Shown: positions 27,161 to 37,444 of the stretch, piece after piece
How positions within the stretch are numbered: position 1 is the first letter of the stretch
Layout of the letters: the number at the start of each line of letters is the position of its first letter
Assembly: GCA_021234155.1 (NCBI GenBank)
Contig: JAJEKV010000484.1
Location: 62,001-126,000, forward strand
Length of the DNA stretch: 64,000 nucleotides
Reading direction: 5' to 3'
Origin: Isoetes taiwanensis
Taxonomy: Eukaryota; Streptophyta; Lycopodiopsida; Isoetales; Isoetaceae
Translations under genes and position numbers: made by a program
The notes under the pieces: model-generated
The model's input: the letters and a program-made list of their open reading frames with translations, nothing else
What the model was told of the DNA's origin: nothing
The model's database searches: none

Positions 27161-29051
27161 ATGGGTTGTAAGTCTAATTCGATGGGGCATATGCTGCAGC
27201 TCCTCATGTTGCCTGTCATTTCTCAACAGCAAAACTTTTCTCTTCTTCTTGATTCTGGTCATTCCAATCCCGTTCTCAAATTTCGTGGAGATGCAAGTCA
27301 AGATCTTGATCATGTGGAACTCACATCAATAAATGAGACATTCAGTGCTGGCTGCTTGTATTACACAAAGGCAGTCCACCTTCGTGAGCCCTGCAATCCC
27401 AATAAGCTTCTTTCATTTAGCACTTCCTTTACCTTCCAAATTGCCATACTTGTTGGCGCTTACCAACCAGGAGATGGAATGGCATTCTGCATAACATATG
27501 GAATGCCAGAAACCCCCATTTATGGCGCTGGTGGTGGCTTATGAATGGTTAATCAGTTTGCAGATAAAGACACCATGTGGTTATTTGCAGTAGAATTTGA
27601 TACTACACCAAATCCCGAATTCAATGATCCTAACAAACCCCATGTTGGTATAGACATTAATAGTTTACAATCAGAAGCTTTCGTTGTTGCCCCAAATAAT
27701 CTAGCATTGGATATGAATTATACCCTTCATCGCATGGGTAGATTACATATCTGCAACTCAAGAAATTCAAGTCGATTATCGAGGACCACAACAAAACCAA
27801 AACCGCTTTTACTTACCTCATGTTGTCGGCGAACTTAAATGATGTGATTCAAGATACCATGTATTTGGGGTTTTTGCTGCAACAGGAGCTTATACAAATT
27901 GCACAAGATATATTCATGGAATTTCAAAGGTGTCGCATTCGCCCTCGCCTAATTGTTCTGAGATCAGACTGTAACTAATAGTTCTCATAGATTCAGCCTA
28001 TTATAGACAAGCGAGTACATTAAGTGTGCCTATGCTGGTAGTATTGATTACACTATCTCTGTATACATGCATTTCTTTGTTTGCAGCAAGTTGGCTATGG
28101 TGCAAACAAAAGAAAAGAGACGCCAAGCATGTTCTGCAATCTCCTATCACTACCTTCACATACAGCCAACTGAGAGCAGCTACAAAAAACTTTAGTCCTC
28201 ATAACCTACTCGGAAAGGGTGGATTTGGATCTGTCTATAAAGGGGATTTGGCAAATGGTACTGTGGTAGCTGTTAAAGTCTTATCTCAAAATACTGGTGA
28301 AAATGAGTTGCAGTTTGTTGTAGAGCTTTCTGTAATAAGTCATTTTAGGGACAAGAACCTTCTGAGCCTTAGAGGATGGTGCCATGAGAAGGGAAAATTG
28401 CTGCTGATTTATGATTATATGCAAAATGGCAGCTTGGAGAAGCACCTCTTCAATTCTTCCTATGTTCTTTCGTGGCGACAGAGATATAACATAATACTAG
28501 GGGTAGCAGAAGGCCTTTCTTTTCTTCACCATGGATGGGAACAAAAGGTTGTGCATAGAGACATCAAGGCTTCCAATGTTCTTCTAGATAGTAATTTTGT
28601 GCCTCATGTAGGTGATTTTGGGTTTGCCAAGTTGTTGGATTCTGACAAAACAGAGGTGGAAATGACCAGGATAGGCACCTTAGGTTACATTGCTCCTGAA
28701 CTGATTAAGCTGGGCAAGGCGAGTGAAAAATATGATGTCTATAGCTTTGGAGTATTGCTATTTGAAGTAGCAACTGGGAAAAAAGTGGCTGATGTGAACC
28801 TAGGGGTACACTTAGTTCAGTGGGTATGGTCAAAAAATGAAGAGCACCAGATATTGGACGTTGCAGATCCCAATTTAGAAACTATGTTTGACAAAGTTCA
28901 ATTGACAACTGTTTTAGTGTTAGGATTGTTGTGCTGCCAAGAAGATCCCCATCAGAGACCAAGCAGGAGAAAATGTTGCAATATCCTTAAAGGAGATGAA
29001 GCTCTACCTTCTCTTGTCAATATGGCTGAAAGTGAGATTTCGTTGGCCTAG
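27161..29051 (+). pseudogene. L-type lectin receptor kinase with broken lectin domain and intact kinase frame
   Basis: The lectin part starts around FSLLLDSG (27236) and has GCLYYTKAV, LLSFSTSFTFQI, PGDGMAFCITYG and, after a stop, FAVEFDT and KPHVGIDINSL, the legume-lectin signatures. One in-frame TGA lies at 27542-27544. A frameshift near 27740 then throws out the strand reading EIQVDYRGPQQNQNRFYL. From 28026 a 341-codon frame encodes a membrane segment (MLVVLITLSLYTCISLFAASW) and a kinase domain. It has GKGGFGSVYKG, VAVKVL, HRDIKASNVLL, DFG and IAPEL in order, so all catalytic elements are present. Family members sense extracellular ligands at the plasma membrane. The signal peptide is not convincing. 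As a full receptor it is broken. Confidence 0.88.
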
Positions 29052-29700
29052 CACTAGCACAACCTTTAACTCCTCCCAGGCCGCTCTTGCATCTTCATCT
29101 TTATGCATCTCATCAGCAAGGTAAGGATCTCCATGTAAATCCTTGTCGATCACGACAGCCTTATTATATGCAATCTTTAATTGAATATGCCAAGTCATTT
29201 TCTTGGTCTTAGAATTTTGACACCACTTAAAAACTTCTTTTAACCATGCTTGAGTTTAAAATATTATTCTTGTTGCCTCGGTTTCGTAATTGTTTTAAAT
29301 TGCAATTCTCATAAGAATTCAGCTTGCACATTGATACAACTTGTTCTTGATATAAAGCTTTAGTTTGTGCAAACAAAGTTTTTTCTTATGTTGTAGAAGA
29401 CATGCCTCATGATTATACATATTCTCCCCTTTAGTCATAGCAAGTCCAGAATCCATTGCGAACATTGGGTCTTTGGGCGAAGATTCCATTTGGTATTTTG
29501 TGGCTTAGGTCTTTCCAAAGTTCTCCACAAATTGATTATCTCGGATTCACGATTGGTAAAATTGTACATTATAACAGGCACGTCAGCTCATTTGTGCTCC
29601 TTATTTTTTGGCTGCTGGCTGGCCTTCAAACAACAATTTCGACTGCAAATGTGGTTAATAAAGTCTACAACTTTCTCATTCAAATTGTTGCTTTTGTTCC
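29052..29700. other. No recognised gene in this part of Helitron 2
   Basis: A minus frame at 29004-29198 (64 codons) has charged, coding-like texture, DEMHKDEDARAAWEELK, but I cannot name a family. The other frames look random. Confidence 0.35.
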
Positions 29701-29714
29701 ATTTGCATATGTGT

Positions 29715-30135
29715 AAAGTATCTCAAAGCTTCCATACCAGATACCATTGTCAGGATACCCTGAGACAAGTGCATTTCATGACTCAACAATCCTAAATTCC
29801 TGCTTATTAAAAACTTCATGTGCCTCTGACAGCAAGCCAAATTTGGCATAAAGGTCAATCAATGTGGTGCCCACAAACCAGTCTTTATCCAAACCCTTCT
29901 GCACCTTTCTATGTATCTCTTGGCCCTTGTCAATAGCCCCTATGTTGCCATAGCACTTTTAAGCCACAAAAAAATGTGATAACATCTGGTCAGAACTTTC
30001 TTTCCACATCCATGTTCAACACAGCCTGCAATCATTTCATTCCATGAGACTACATTTCTGATTACGAGATGGTCAGAGACATTCTGTGCCTCTGTAACTG
30101 AATGAGACTTCGCATACATGCTGTCAAAATGTTAC
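29715..30135 (-). pseudogene. PPR protein fragment
   Basis: Across three shifting frames the minus strand reads SMYAKSHSVTEAQNV, NVVSWNEMIAGCVEHG, then IGAIDKGQEIHRKVQ and FVGTTLIDLYAKFGLLSEA. These are repeats of the plant PLS-type pentatricopeptide family, which acts in organellar RNA editing and processing. Only about three repeats remain, with stops and frameshifts, and no E or DYW domain is seen. Confidence 0.8.
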
Positions 30136-31230
30136 AACTCTAGAGAACCAATACAATCACACGAGCTTAGTCAATTTGTGTTAATAAAACCTACATAACA
30201 ATCACTACATGATAGAACAACACATACAACCATCTCAATGAATAGCACAAAAGAACGAAACAGAACCCATGAAACCACAACCTCGAGCCATCAAAGGGCA
30301 ACCCCTCGTGCGCAGCACCTTGTTCTTTTTGCATGGAAACAATGCCTCTCTCTTCTTTTTTCTCTCTTGTATGTGCCCTATCAACACCCTCCATCATAGC
30401 CGCACTTGCATTCCAAATATCCTGAATTTACTATTCCTTCACAGAGGTAATGTCACAAACCTGAGTTCGTAAGCAGGGTTGGGATGATGAGTTAAAATCT
30501 TCCACTGGTCTTTTCTTATTGTTTAAACATTTAAGTGTATTTGCCAAGGACTGGATGACCTCAACTATCCATCTGCTTTTGGTCCAAAACCTTTCCTGCT
30601 GGTCTGCTTAGACTTTAACTTTGCCTCTGCCCTGTCAATAGCCCTGGGAACCTAGTCAACCAAGATGGAACTCCAAATCAAGAAACGTTCAAAAAGTAAG
30701 TAGATGTTCTTTTGCATCAATATCCCTACACTTTGCTCAAGCCCTTGCAATTCTATGTAGATAGATCGTAAGCTTATTAGAGAAGATACATGCAAATCGT
30801 TTTATATGAAGGATAATATATGTGCTTCCAGAATTTTTACCACGATAACACTGGAACACTTACCGAGCATGATCTATTGATGTACGACGTGAATCGGGAA
30901 AAGTAACTGTTTCAGAGTTTATAGTTAACCTGAGAGTTATCTCAAAGTCTTCTAAGAAGCACCTATCTATAGATGAGCAAGCCAAAAATTGGATGCATTA
31001 TTTTGATAGTGATATTCAGGATGGACACATTACATACAACAAAGGAGTTTGTTAAAGGCATGTGAAGGTTCATGAAAATATTTACTGCCAAGGCAAAAAA
31101 ACATTCGTTTGATGGGCATATTAACAGTTTCCTTAGATGAGTTATCACAAGTTTATGCATTTTCTTTTCTTTCCCAAAGATGAAAATAAGAACTTAAAAT
31201 GGAGAATAAGGTACTTGCTTAAATCATTTT
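30136..31230. other. No recognised gene
   Basis: Nothing nameable was seen between the PPR fragment and the exchanger exons. It could contain introns or upstream exons of the exchanger that have decayed past recognition. Confidence 0.35.
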
Positions 31231-31234
31231 GCAG

Positions 31235-31880
31235 AAAGCAGAACAAGGTCTAAGAGAAGGCTAAATGGAGGAGGGCACGAAGAGGAGGAAGATGAAGAGG
31301 AAGAGGAAGAGGAAGAGGAAGACGGATCAGAAAAGGCACCTTATAGACAAATGGTTATACTAAAGGCATTTATGCTCATCTTATGTGGAGCTATAATCGT
31401 TGGACTGTTCTCAGATCCTTTAGTGGAAACTACCAACTTTTCAACTGCAAGCAAGATTCCAACCTTCTTTGTAGCCTTTGTCGCAACTCCACTAACTACC
31501 AATTCTAGTAAACCAATATCCTCAATAATATTTGCAGCAAAGAAAAGGAAAAGGAACATATCAATGACATACTCTCAGGTTCTTAAACCTGAACTGAACA
31601 CTGCACATTGTTAGTGTTACTGATGTTCTAATGAGTGGTGTTTTACAGATATGTGGCAGAGTCGCAATGAACAACACTCTATGTTTTGGAATATTTCTAG
31701 AAGTGGTAGTGGCTAGGGGCTTGGTATATGGGACTCCTCATCTAAGGCCATAAGGTGACAAATATTTTCCTCTTTGAATAGGCCTTGTTGCCCTGGTCCT
31801 TTACCCTGTAGCCACCATCTTATTTTTCTTCTCTGATGGTCTGAAAAGAAAAATAACCTTATGGACAACCCAAATCATTT
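31235..31880 (+). pseudogene. NCL-type Na+/Ca2+ (cation/Ca2+) exchanger 3' exons
   Basis: A glutamate-rich stretch (EEEEDEEEEEEEEDG, 31278-31326) leads into the second exchanger half, with DPLVETTNFSTASKIP, FFVAFVATPLTTNSSKP and SSIIFAAKKRKRN (31410-31560). The exon ends at TYSQ|GTTCTT. A 71-bp intron closes at TTTTACAG (31649), and the next exon reads MNNTLCFGIFLEVVVARGLVYG. A further exon after TTTGAATAG (31783) gives LVALVLYPVATILFFF. The P-L-x-T-N-S-S motif is the ion-binding alpha repeat of this family, where the usual last residue is Glu; here it is Lys, a probable loss-of-function change. The N-terminal half and EF-hands are absent. Confidence 0.78.
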
Positions 31881-32159
31881 GAAAACATATGAGCTTTTAA
31901 GCCCACGGCTAATAATTGTGACTAATCAATACTTGAAATTGCAAACACAAACTTAAAAGATGTACAGACCTTTCAGAAATTGCATAGGGTGTATGGTCCC
32001 TGCTGAATGTTGAATGAAGGGTGAGGAAAGCTGGCAAATTACAGCTGACACTATGTATACTTAGATCCATGAGTTCATGAGCATCATCCATGTTATTAAT
32101 CACAGGCTGCACCAAATTTTCCAGGCATCAGAAACTCTAAAGTAAAATTTCGAGGCTAG

Positions 32160-32290
32160 AATATCTAGTATTATAACAGGGGTTTTTTTTGTGTTTTTGT
32201 ACTGTTCTCTCTAAGGTTTTCATATGATTTGGTGGTTGTATTCATCCAGGTGTACTAAATAGTATTTCTAGAGTGCACTCTTTTGTTAGC
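32160..32290. repeat. Dispersed repeat, copy 1
   Basis: The reverse complement of this segment matches 62345-62515. Shared blocks are AACAGGGGTTT, a TACTGTT block, ATGATTTGGTG, a GTGTACTAA block and TATTTCTAGAGTGC. It probably represents a small non-autonomous element that is present in both orientations. Confidence 0.6.
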
Positions 32291-32539
32291 CGTTGATTTT
32301 AGGAAAGGGGGGAAATCCTGTGGTGGAGGCCACTCTGTCCAGCTAGCCTTAGCTATGATAGAATAAAGGGCAAAGGGCAATTAGGTTGCCTGAGAAAGGG
32401 AAAGCCATAGCCAAAATCTTAGCGTAAGACCTTGTCTACAGCTTTTCCTTGGTGTTTTTCTTTTCGACTATCTACTCCGGTGTTCTTGTTGTCTTTTGTG
32501 CTGGATTTGTCCTCGTCTTCCTATTCCATCACGACCCAC

Positions 32540-33285
32540 ATCAAGCTTTTGCCCCATTATTCTGCGCCCATACCCCATTTTGCACTGTAGCTTCCCCTTG
32601 GCCAACAAGAGGTATCAGCTTTTGGGCTCTCCATTCCGTCATAAATGTTGGCTTTGATGCTCTCATGTCCGACGGTCTGGGAAAGCTCTGCATATCCTTC
32701 AAATTTTGCCACCAGATTTGCGATGGCACCAGCATTTGGCGGTTTCTTCATTCTTGGTTCACCACAGCCAGAGGTGAAGGGATCTGTGTTGTTCTTGACA
32801 TAAATTACAGCCCTAAGATTTGGTCTTTTTCGGACACTGAAGGATCTCAGATTTCAGAGCTTTATTGCTTAGAAATAACAAAGAGGTCTAAAATCCCAAG
32901 ACCAGGAGAGGTTCGGATAGATTCTAATTAGGTTGTTACACATTGTTTTAGCTTTCGGCGGATCGATTATGGATCTGAAACGACATGCTGTGGCTTAAAT
33001 TAGGGCAAGAAAGACCGAAAGCACATTCCAAGTTGTTTCTGCACATATATGGCACCATATTACCAAGGCAAGAGGATTGGCAGATGATGACATAACAAAA
33101 TTGATCTTTTCTTTAAGCTGTAGGAACAAGCTAGATGGATTGTCTGATTCGTATTTTGGAAAGGGGGCTCCGTCATAAATCGTTGCATAAGGGCCATTAC
33201 TTGCCCATGGGCTTCTGCAAGGGATTTTTAACAATTTAGAGCATGCTTTGAATAAGATTGATGCGTAAACTTCTTCAAAGGTTCT
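32540..33285 (+). pseudogene. BAHD acyltransferase fragment
   Basis: The catalytic HxxxD box reads HQICD (32710-32724), within FKFCHQICDGTSIWRFLHSW. Upstream is VNVGFDALMSDG. In a different frame (33010-33280) the later domain continues TFQVVSAHIWHHITKARGL, RNKLDGLSDSYFGKGAPS and then HGLLQGIFNNLEHAL. In active enzymes the His of HxxxD deprotonates the acceptor for acyl transfer from a CoA thioester in the cytosol. The C-terminal DFGWG structural motif is missing, and frameshifts separate the two halves. Confidence 0.8.
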
Positions 33286-33451
33286 TGTATTGTATCAAAA
33301 TGTGCAAAAGATAATGCGCAGTCGCCCCGCAGTTGTTCCATTATAAGTCCTCTCTGCTTTGCTCTAGCGTATGCTTTTGCCCTAATTACAAAACATTGGG
33401 CTTGTTTCGCATTGTGTGTTGCTGATGTACACTTGGACACTTGTTTGAGCA

Positions 33452-33560
33452 GGAATCATCCTCTGCCCAATACATAGTGCAGCAGTATATTGCAGCAACA
33501 GGAGGTCTTTGCAGTCAGGGATGCTGCACTCATTGCAGCTCAGGAACTCAAGGGTAATCT
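33452..33560 (+). pseudogene. Possible DUF620-family exon
   Basis: After an acceptor-like TTTGAGCAG (33453) the frame reads ESSSAQYIVQQYIAATGGL. The phrase resembles a conserved block that I recall from plant DUF620 proteins of unknown function. Only this block is recognisable, and the frame is lost soon after. Identification rests on memory of one short motif. Confidence 0.4.
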
Positions 33561-34340
33561 GATTCGTTTTCATTTTGGCGAAGGTATGGGCACTATCAGT
33601 TGGCTGAGTTTTATTGTGTTCTTGCATTGGTATCTAGTTGGGGCAAGCATGAGCGAGTTTTGTACAGTCCTATTACCCATGTTCACTGCCGCACTAAGTT
33701 TAGCTTGGGGAAGCATTTGATAATAAAAAAAAGTAACATGGGTTACAATACAAGTTCCAAAATGGATAAGAGAGCAAACGAGTATGACTGATTATGTCTA
33801 AATGGCAAATTTGTACAGAATGTTAGAACTGTGTTTAAAATGGTGGCTTCTACCTGCTCTCTCTCAGTTAGAGAATAACTATATTTATGTCAGGAAGAGA
33901 CTGAAGCATTTCTTGTGGGAAGTACAAGCTTATGTGCAAAGCCATTAAAGCCATGAAGATGCTTTGTTTTCCAAGCAGTATCCTTAGTACATATTGTCTT
34001 GGGTAACCAATTGTATCCAGTATATGGAATATGTAGCTTGAAGAAGGTAGGTATCAGTTATTGTGATTTGACTTCCCGGGTGGTTCATTTTATAGGCAAA
34101 AAATTTATAGAAACAGAAATTTCCATGATGGTCGTCTTGTCATTGTTAGCATGTTTCTAAATTCTTAGTTTTGTTGCTGCACTTGTTCTCTTCAAATCTT
34201 GATCTTGAACTAATGTTTTCTGTTCTTTTAATGTGTTACCATTTGTCTATTATCTATCATGGTATTATGTCACACTTAATATTAGGACTCCGAATATAAT
34301 GGCTTGTTTTTAGCTCTACTACCATTTTCTATTATGATTC

Positions 34341-34440
34341 ATATGCACTAAGGAATCTCCATGCGCAGATATTATGTGCACAATATTACATGCACTAAGG
34401 AATCTCCATGCACAGATATTACATGCACAATATTACATGC
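34341..34440. repeat. Tandem ~50-bp repeat
   Basis: CATGCACTAAGGAATCTCCATGC-CAGATATTA is followed by -TGCACAATATTA and occurs twice in a row. Confidence 0.8.
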
Positions 34441-34742
34441 AGAAGTGTTTCTAAAATTGTTACATGCATTTATCCATCATCCATCATTAGAGTATTAGGT
34501 AATCTCTATATCTACACCCCTATACCATCCTTAAGGCCCCGAAGGGGCCAAAAAAATTTTTAGTTTACACAAACCATTAACACACAACTACCATCAACAT
34601 TATTAACATAAACCATTGCATTTGACACATTACATGTATCAAGCCTGTGGTTCCATTATCTCCAGTGCAATTGCAAAACAATTGCAACAAATGTAAAAAG
34701 AAGATATACATGAAACAAACGTATGAAGAAGATATACCTTAC

Positions 34743-34891
34743 CAGTAGGACGAAGCAAATCTCTAAATAGGAGCGAACCGTCCATGAGAAAATCCAAACT
34801 GCATAGCACTGCGTCATAATGGACTGCCATCCATCTGTATACAGGATTTTTAAGGATTGACAAATGGTATGTAGCCATACTTGCTGCACTC
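34743..34891 (-). pseudogene. Unidentified exon-like segment
   Basis: This 149-nt segment is bounded on the minus strand by ACGGACAG| and |GTAAGG, which are good splice sites. Two of its frames are open; one reads LCSLDFLMDGSLLFRDLLRP. I do not recognise the protein. Given the neighbours, it may be another captured exon. Confidence 0.35.
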
Positions 34892-34899
34892 CTGTCCGT

Positions 34900-35840
34900 T
34901 GCTATACCACAATCAATAATTCAGTTCATATTCTTTCTCTGCACATCTAAGTGGCAAGTATTTACCTCAAAAAGGGCTGCTGCTTTGCTGCAAATATTTT
35001 AGAGCATCAAAACCATAGATATAAAAGCGCCCATTGTGTTAAGCATCACGATTTGCACATGGCATTGTAACATACCTTCAAACATCTGCGCTCTCCAGGA
35101 CTATTGCAGAGAGGCTTCCATAGGCATCCTTGTAAAATATTCTTCTATGCAAATATATTTGCATGGCCTAAAATATCAAATCTGAATATAAGAACTTCAA
35201 GGATCATGATTTGCTTCAAATCTAGTGCCATCGTATATGTAGAGGTGATGCAAACAATTAAATTCCATAATCTATGCAGCATAAGATAAAGCCTCTATTC
35301 ATCTATGGGCCAAATAAAAAACAATTACCTCAAGAAGAATAATGTCCATATTCCTTGTTTCTGAACTCATGATCATCATTGCAAATCCCAACGACAGAAA
35401 ATTACCATGAAACTTTGAGCATGACCTGTAGGTTTATTATGGCAAATTGATTCCTTAAAGATGCATAACAACCAAGAGACAAAGGAAAACATGCAAGGTA
35501 TGTGCGATTAGAAGTAAATATAACGTACGTAATAGAGAATAGCTGCTTCGGTTGAACGGGCTCAAAAAAGAAGCTGATACATATCATTAAAGAGCTCCTC
35601 AGATTCAGATAACTCTTAAAATAATAATTACTCTATTAGACTACATGCTTAAATGAGTAGTCAAGAAGACATAAAGAAAGCAAAAGCCCTCATGACTGAT
35701 ATCTTGCCTATGGAAGCTATAACGGCAACGCCCTTGGATTCCACCATCTGCCGCCATGAAGAACCCATGTTTCCAATCAATCTGCAACTAAAGTCAGATA
35801 AAAACAGACAAATGCTTCGACAAAGGATGAATTCTTTAAC
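34900..35840. other. No recognised gene
   Basis: This lies 3' of the NADPH oxidase exons on the minus strand and could hold decayed later exons. A segment at 35690-35780 after a TTGCAG acceptor is a candidate but matches only weakly. Confidence 0.3.
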
Positions 35841-35844
35841 TTAC

Positions 35845-36200
35845 ATCTGGAAGAAAATCTCCATTTGCGAATCGAAATCTTGGTTGATTATCTGCAGCCA
35901 TAGTTCGCGGAGTTCTTCTTTTGAAATGGTTTCCGTCTTTGGGCCCGATCTTTTCGAAATGAGAGCTTCAAAGAGGGCATCTGCAAATTCCGAAGTCTTG
36001 TCCATTCCTACATAATTTTCAAGCAGTATTGAACACAATTATACAGTTTAGCAGAGTCACCTATAAATCTAAGATCAAGACATACCAATACAATGGCCGA
36101 AATCCTTCCTAGAAATCTTGCCATTGACAGATAACTTATCAAAGCGTTGTTACGCAAATTCCAATGAAGCTTTTGGATCCTTTTTCCGGATTCAAACTAT
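35845..36200 (-). pseudogene. Respiratory burst oxidase (RBOH) fragment, EF-hand region
   Basis: Two exons are readable. Exon a (about 36200-36086) gives QRFDKLSVNGKISRKDFGHCIG but has a TAA just before QRF. A 78-bp intron (36085-36008, GTATGT..TAG) follows. Exon b (36007-35845) reads MDKTSEFADALFEALISKR, then ISKEELRELWLQIINQDFDS and IFFQM, and ends at a GTAAGT donor. The codons join exactly across the intron. These blocks precede and enter the EF-hand region of plant NADPH oxidases, which make superoxide at the plasma membrane under Ca2+ control. The catalytic ferric-reductase and NADPH domains are absent. Confidence 0.85.
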
Positions 36201-36483
36201 AAATCTCAAACCCTGAAGAGCTCCCGCCTTGGCTTGCCAATTTCTCTTAACATATCCTTGTAGATGCCATGGCAATACATGTCGGTCCCTCTGTATCTAT
36301 AGCATGCGCTCTCTGTCGGATAAGGATGGAAATAAGAAAAAAAAACCATAACGACGATTTTTGGAAAATCGGCAAGTTTTTCCGGCAGGTAGAAACCCAA
36401 AAATCATAGGAAATTGACTTCAAAAAAATTCCAAATTTTTTTTTGGCCAAACCGGAAAATCCCAAATTAACAAGATTGATTGA

Positions 36484-37440
36484 TATAAACACAAGTACCC
36501 ATTCAATAGCCCTCCCATTTGCATGTGAAGTTCTAAGCCTATTTCAAAAAGCAAACACCTTTTTAATAAACCAACACTTTACATACCAACACTTTACACT
36601 TTAAATAAGATATTTCTTTCTTTCCTTTTACTTGAAAGCTATTTTTTTTCAAGATGGATCACATCAAGCGAATAATACATATGCAAAAAAGGGGACACAC
36701 TAAATTCGCATAGTGTGATCCACTTTCTTATTTGTTGTCAAATTAAAATTAAACACAAGCACCCATTCTTATTTGCATCTAAAATGCTTTACCACTCTTA
36801 AGTACATAAGTATTAGCCCTTTTCAAAGAGCATATCCTTTTTTAAGAAGGATCACACCAAGTGAATAGTATATATGCAAAAAAAAAAATGGAACACACTA
36901 AATTCATATGATGTGATCCACTTTCTTATTTGTTGTTAAATTAAAATTAAATACAAGTACCCCTTCTTATTTAATGTTTTACCACCCCAAATACATAAAG
37001 TTATTAGCCATTTTCAAAGAGCATATCCTTTTTTAAGAAGGATCACATCAAGCAAGTAATACATATGTAAAAAAAATGGAACACAACCATTTTGCATGGT
37101 GTGATACGCTTTCTTGCTTGTTGTCAAATTAAACTTAAACACAAGTACCCCTTCCTTTTTGCATCTAAAATACTTTACCACCCCAAGTACATAAAGTTAT
37201 TAGCCCTTTTTAAAAAGCAAACACTTTATCAATAAACGAGCATGTCACATATCTACACTCTACTTCAAATAAGACACATATATATTTCTTTTATTAGAAG
37301 ATAATCAAAGTAATTTTACTATTGGAAGTCATCTTTTTCCAAAAAGATCACACCAAGCGAATTATGTACACGCTAAAAAGTTAGAATACACTAAATTCGC
37401 ATGGTGTGATCCACTTTCTTGTTTGTTGTCAATAGATAAT
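36484..37440. repeat. ~190-bp tandem array with an inverted repeat in every unit
   Basis: A half unit (36484-36650) and full units starting at about 36651, 36844, 37035 and 37341 (the unit before the last has an extra ~110 bp) share a constant order. The order is GGATCACA-CAAGCGAAT, a short spacer, ATTCGCATGGTGTGATCC, CTTTCTT-TTTGTTGT, then AAACACAAGTACCCCTTC. The first and third blocks form a ~17-bp foldback. A more diverged copy of the foldback occurs at 38100-38175. It encodes nothing. Confidence 0.8.
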
Positions 37441-37444
37441 AACA

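Larger units (their letters stand above)
21930..36483 (-). mobile_element. Helitron 2, 14.5-kb gene-fragment-bearing Helitron
   Basis: On the minus strand the 5' end is A|TCAATCAATCTTG at 36483 and the 3' end is CTAG|T at 21930. The 3' end is preceded by a perfect 7-bp hairpin (21941-21947 with 21951-21957, 3-base loop). The first ~60 bases match the 5' end of Helitron 1 block by block, as do the 3' hairpin and CTAG. The flanks rejoin: sequence left of 21930 and right of 36483 are the two halves of one ~190-bp tandem-repeat unit. The interior holds LINE-C and pieces of at least seven host genes, and no RepHel, so mobilisation would have needed a helper. The assignment of the whole interval to one element is an inference from ends and flanks. 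Confidence 0.68.

Noticed and set aside
27542-27544. TGA in the lectin domain explained by RNA editing
   Set aside because: U-to-C editing is known for organelle transcripts, and this locus also has a nearby frameshift, so decay is simpler.
32541-32751. Minus-strand 64-codon frames opposite the BAHD fragment
   Set aside because: They are shadows of the plus-strand frame carrying the HQICD motif.
34532-34565. GGCCCCGAAGGGGCC hairpin considered as a Helitron 3' end
   Set aside because: No CTAG follows; the next bases are TTTTTAGT, and the block instead matches the inverted repeat at 60432.
36651-37440. Regular repeats considered as a CRISPR array
   Set aside because: Units are ~190 bp with no short constant repeat and unique spacers, and the genome is eukaryotic.
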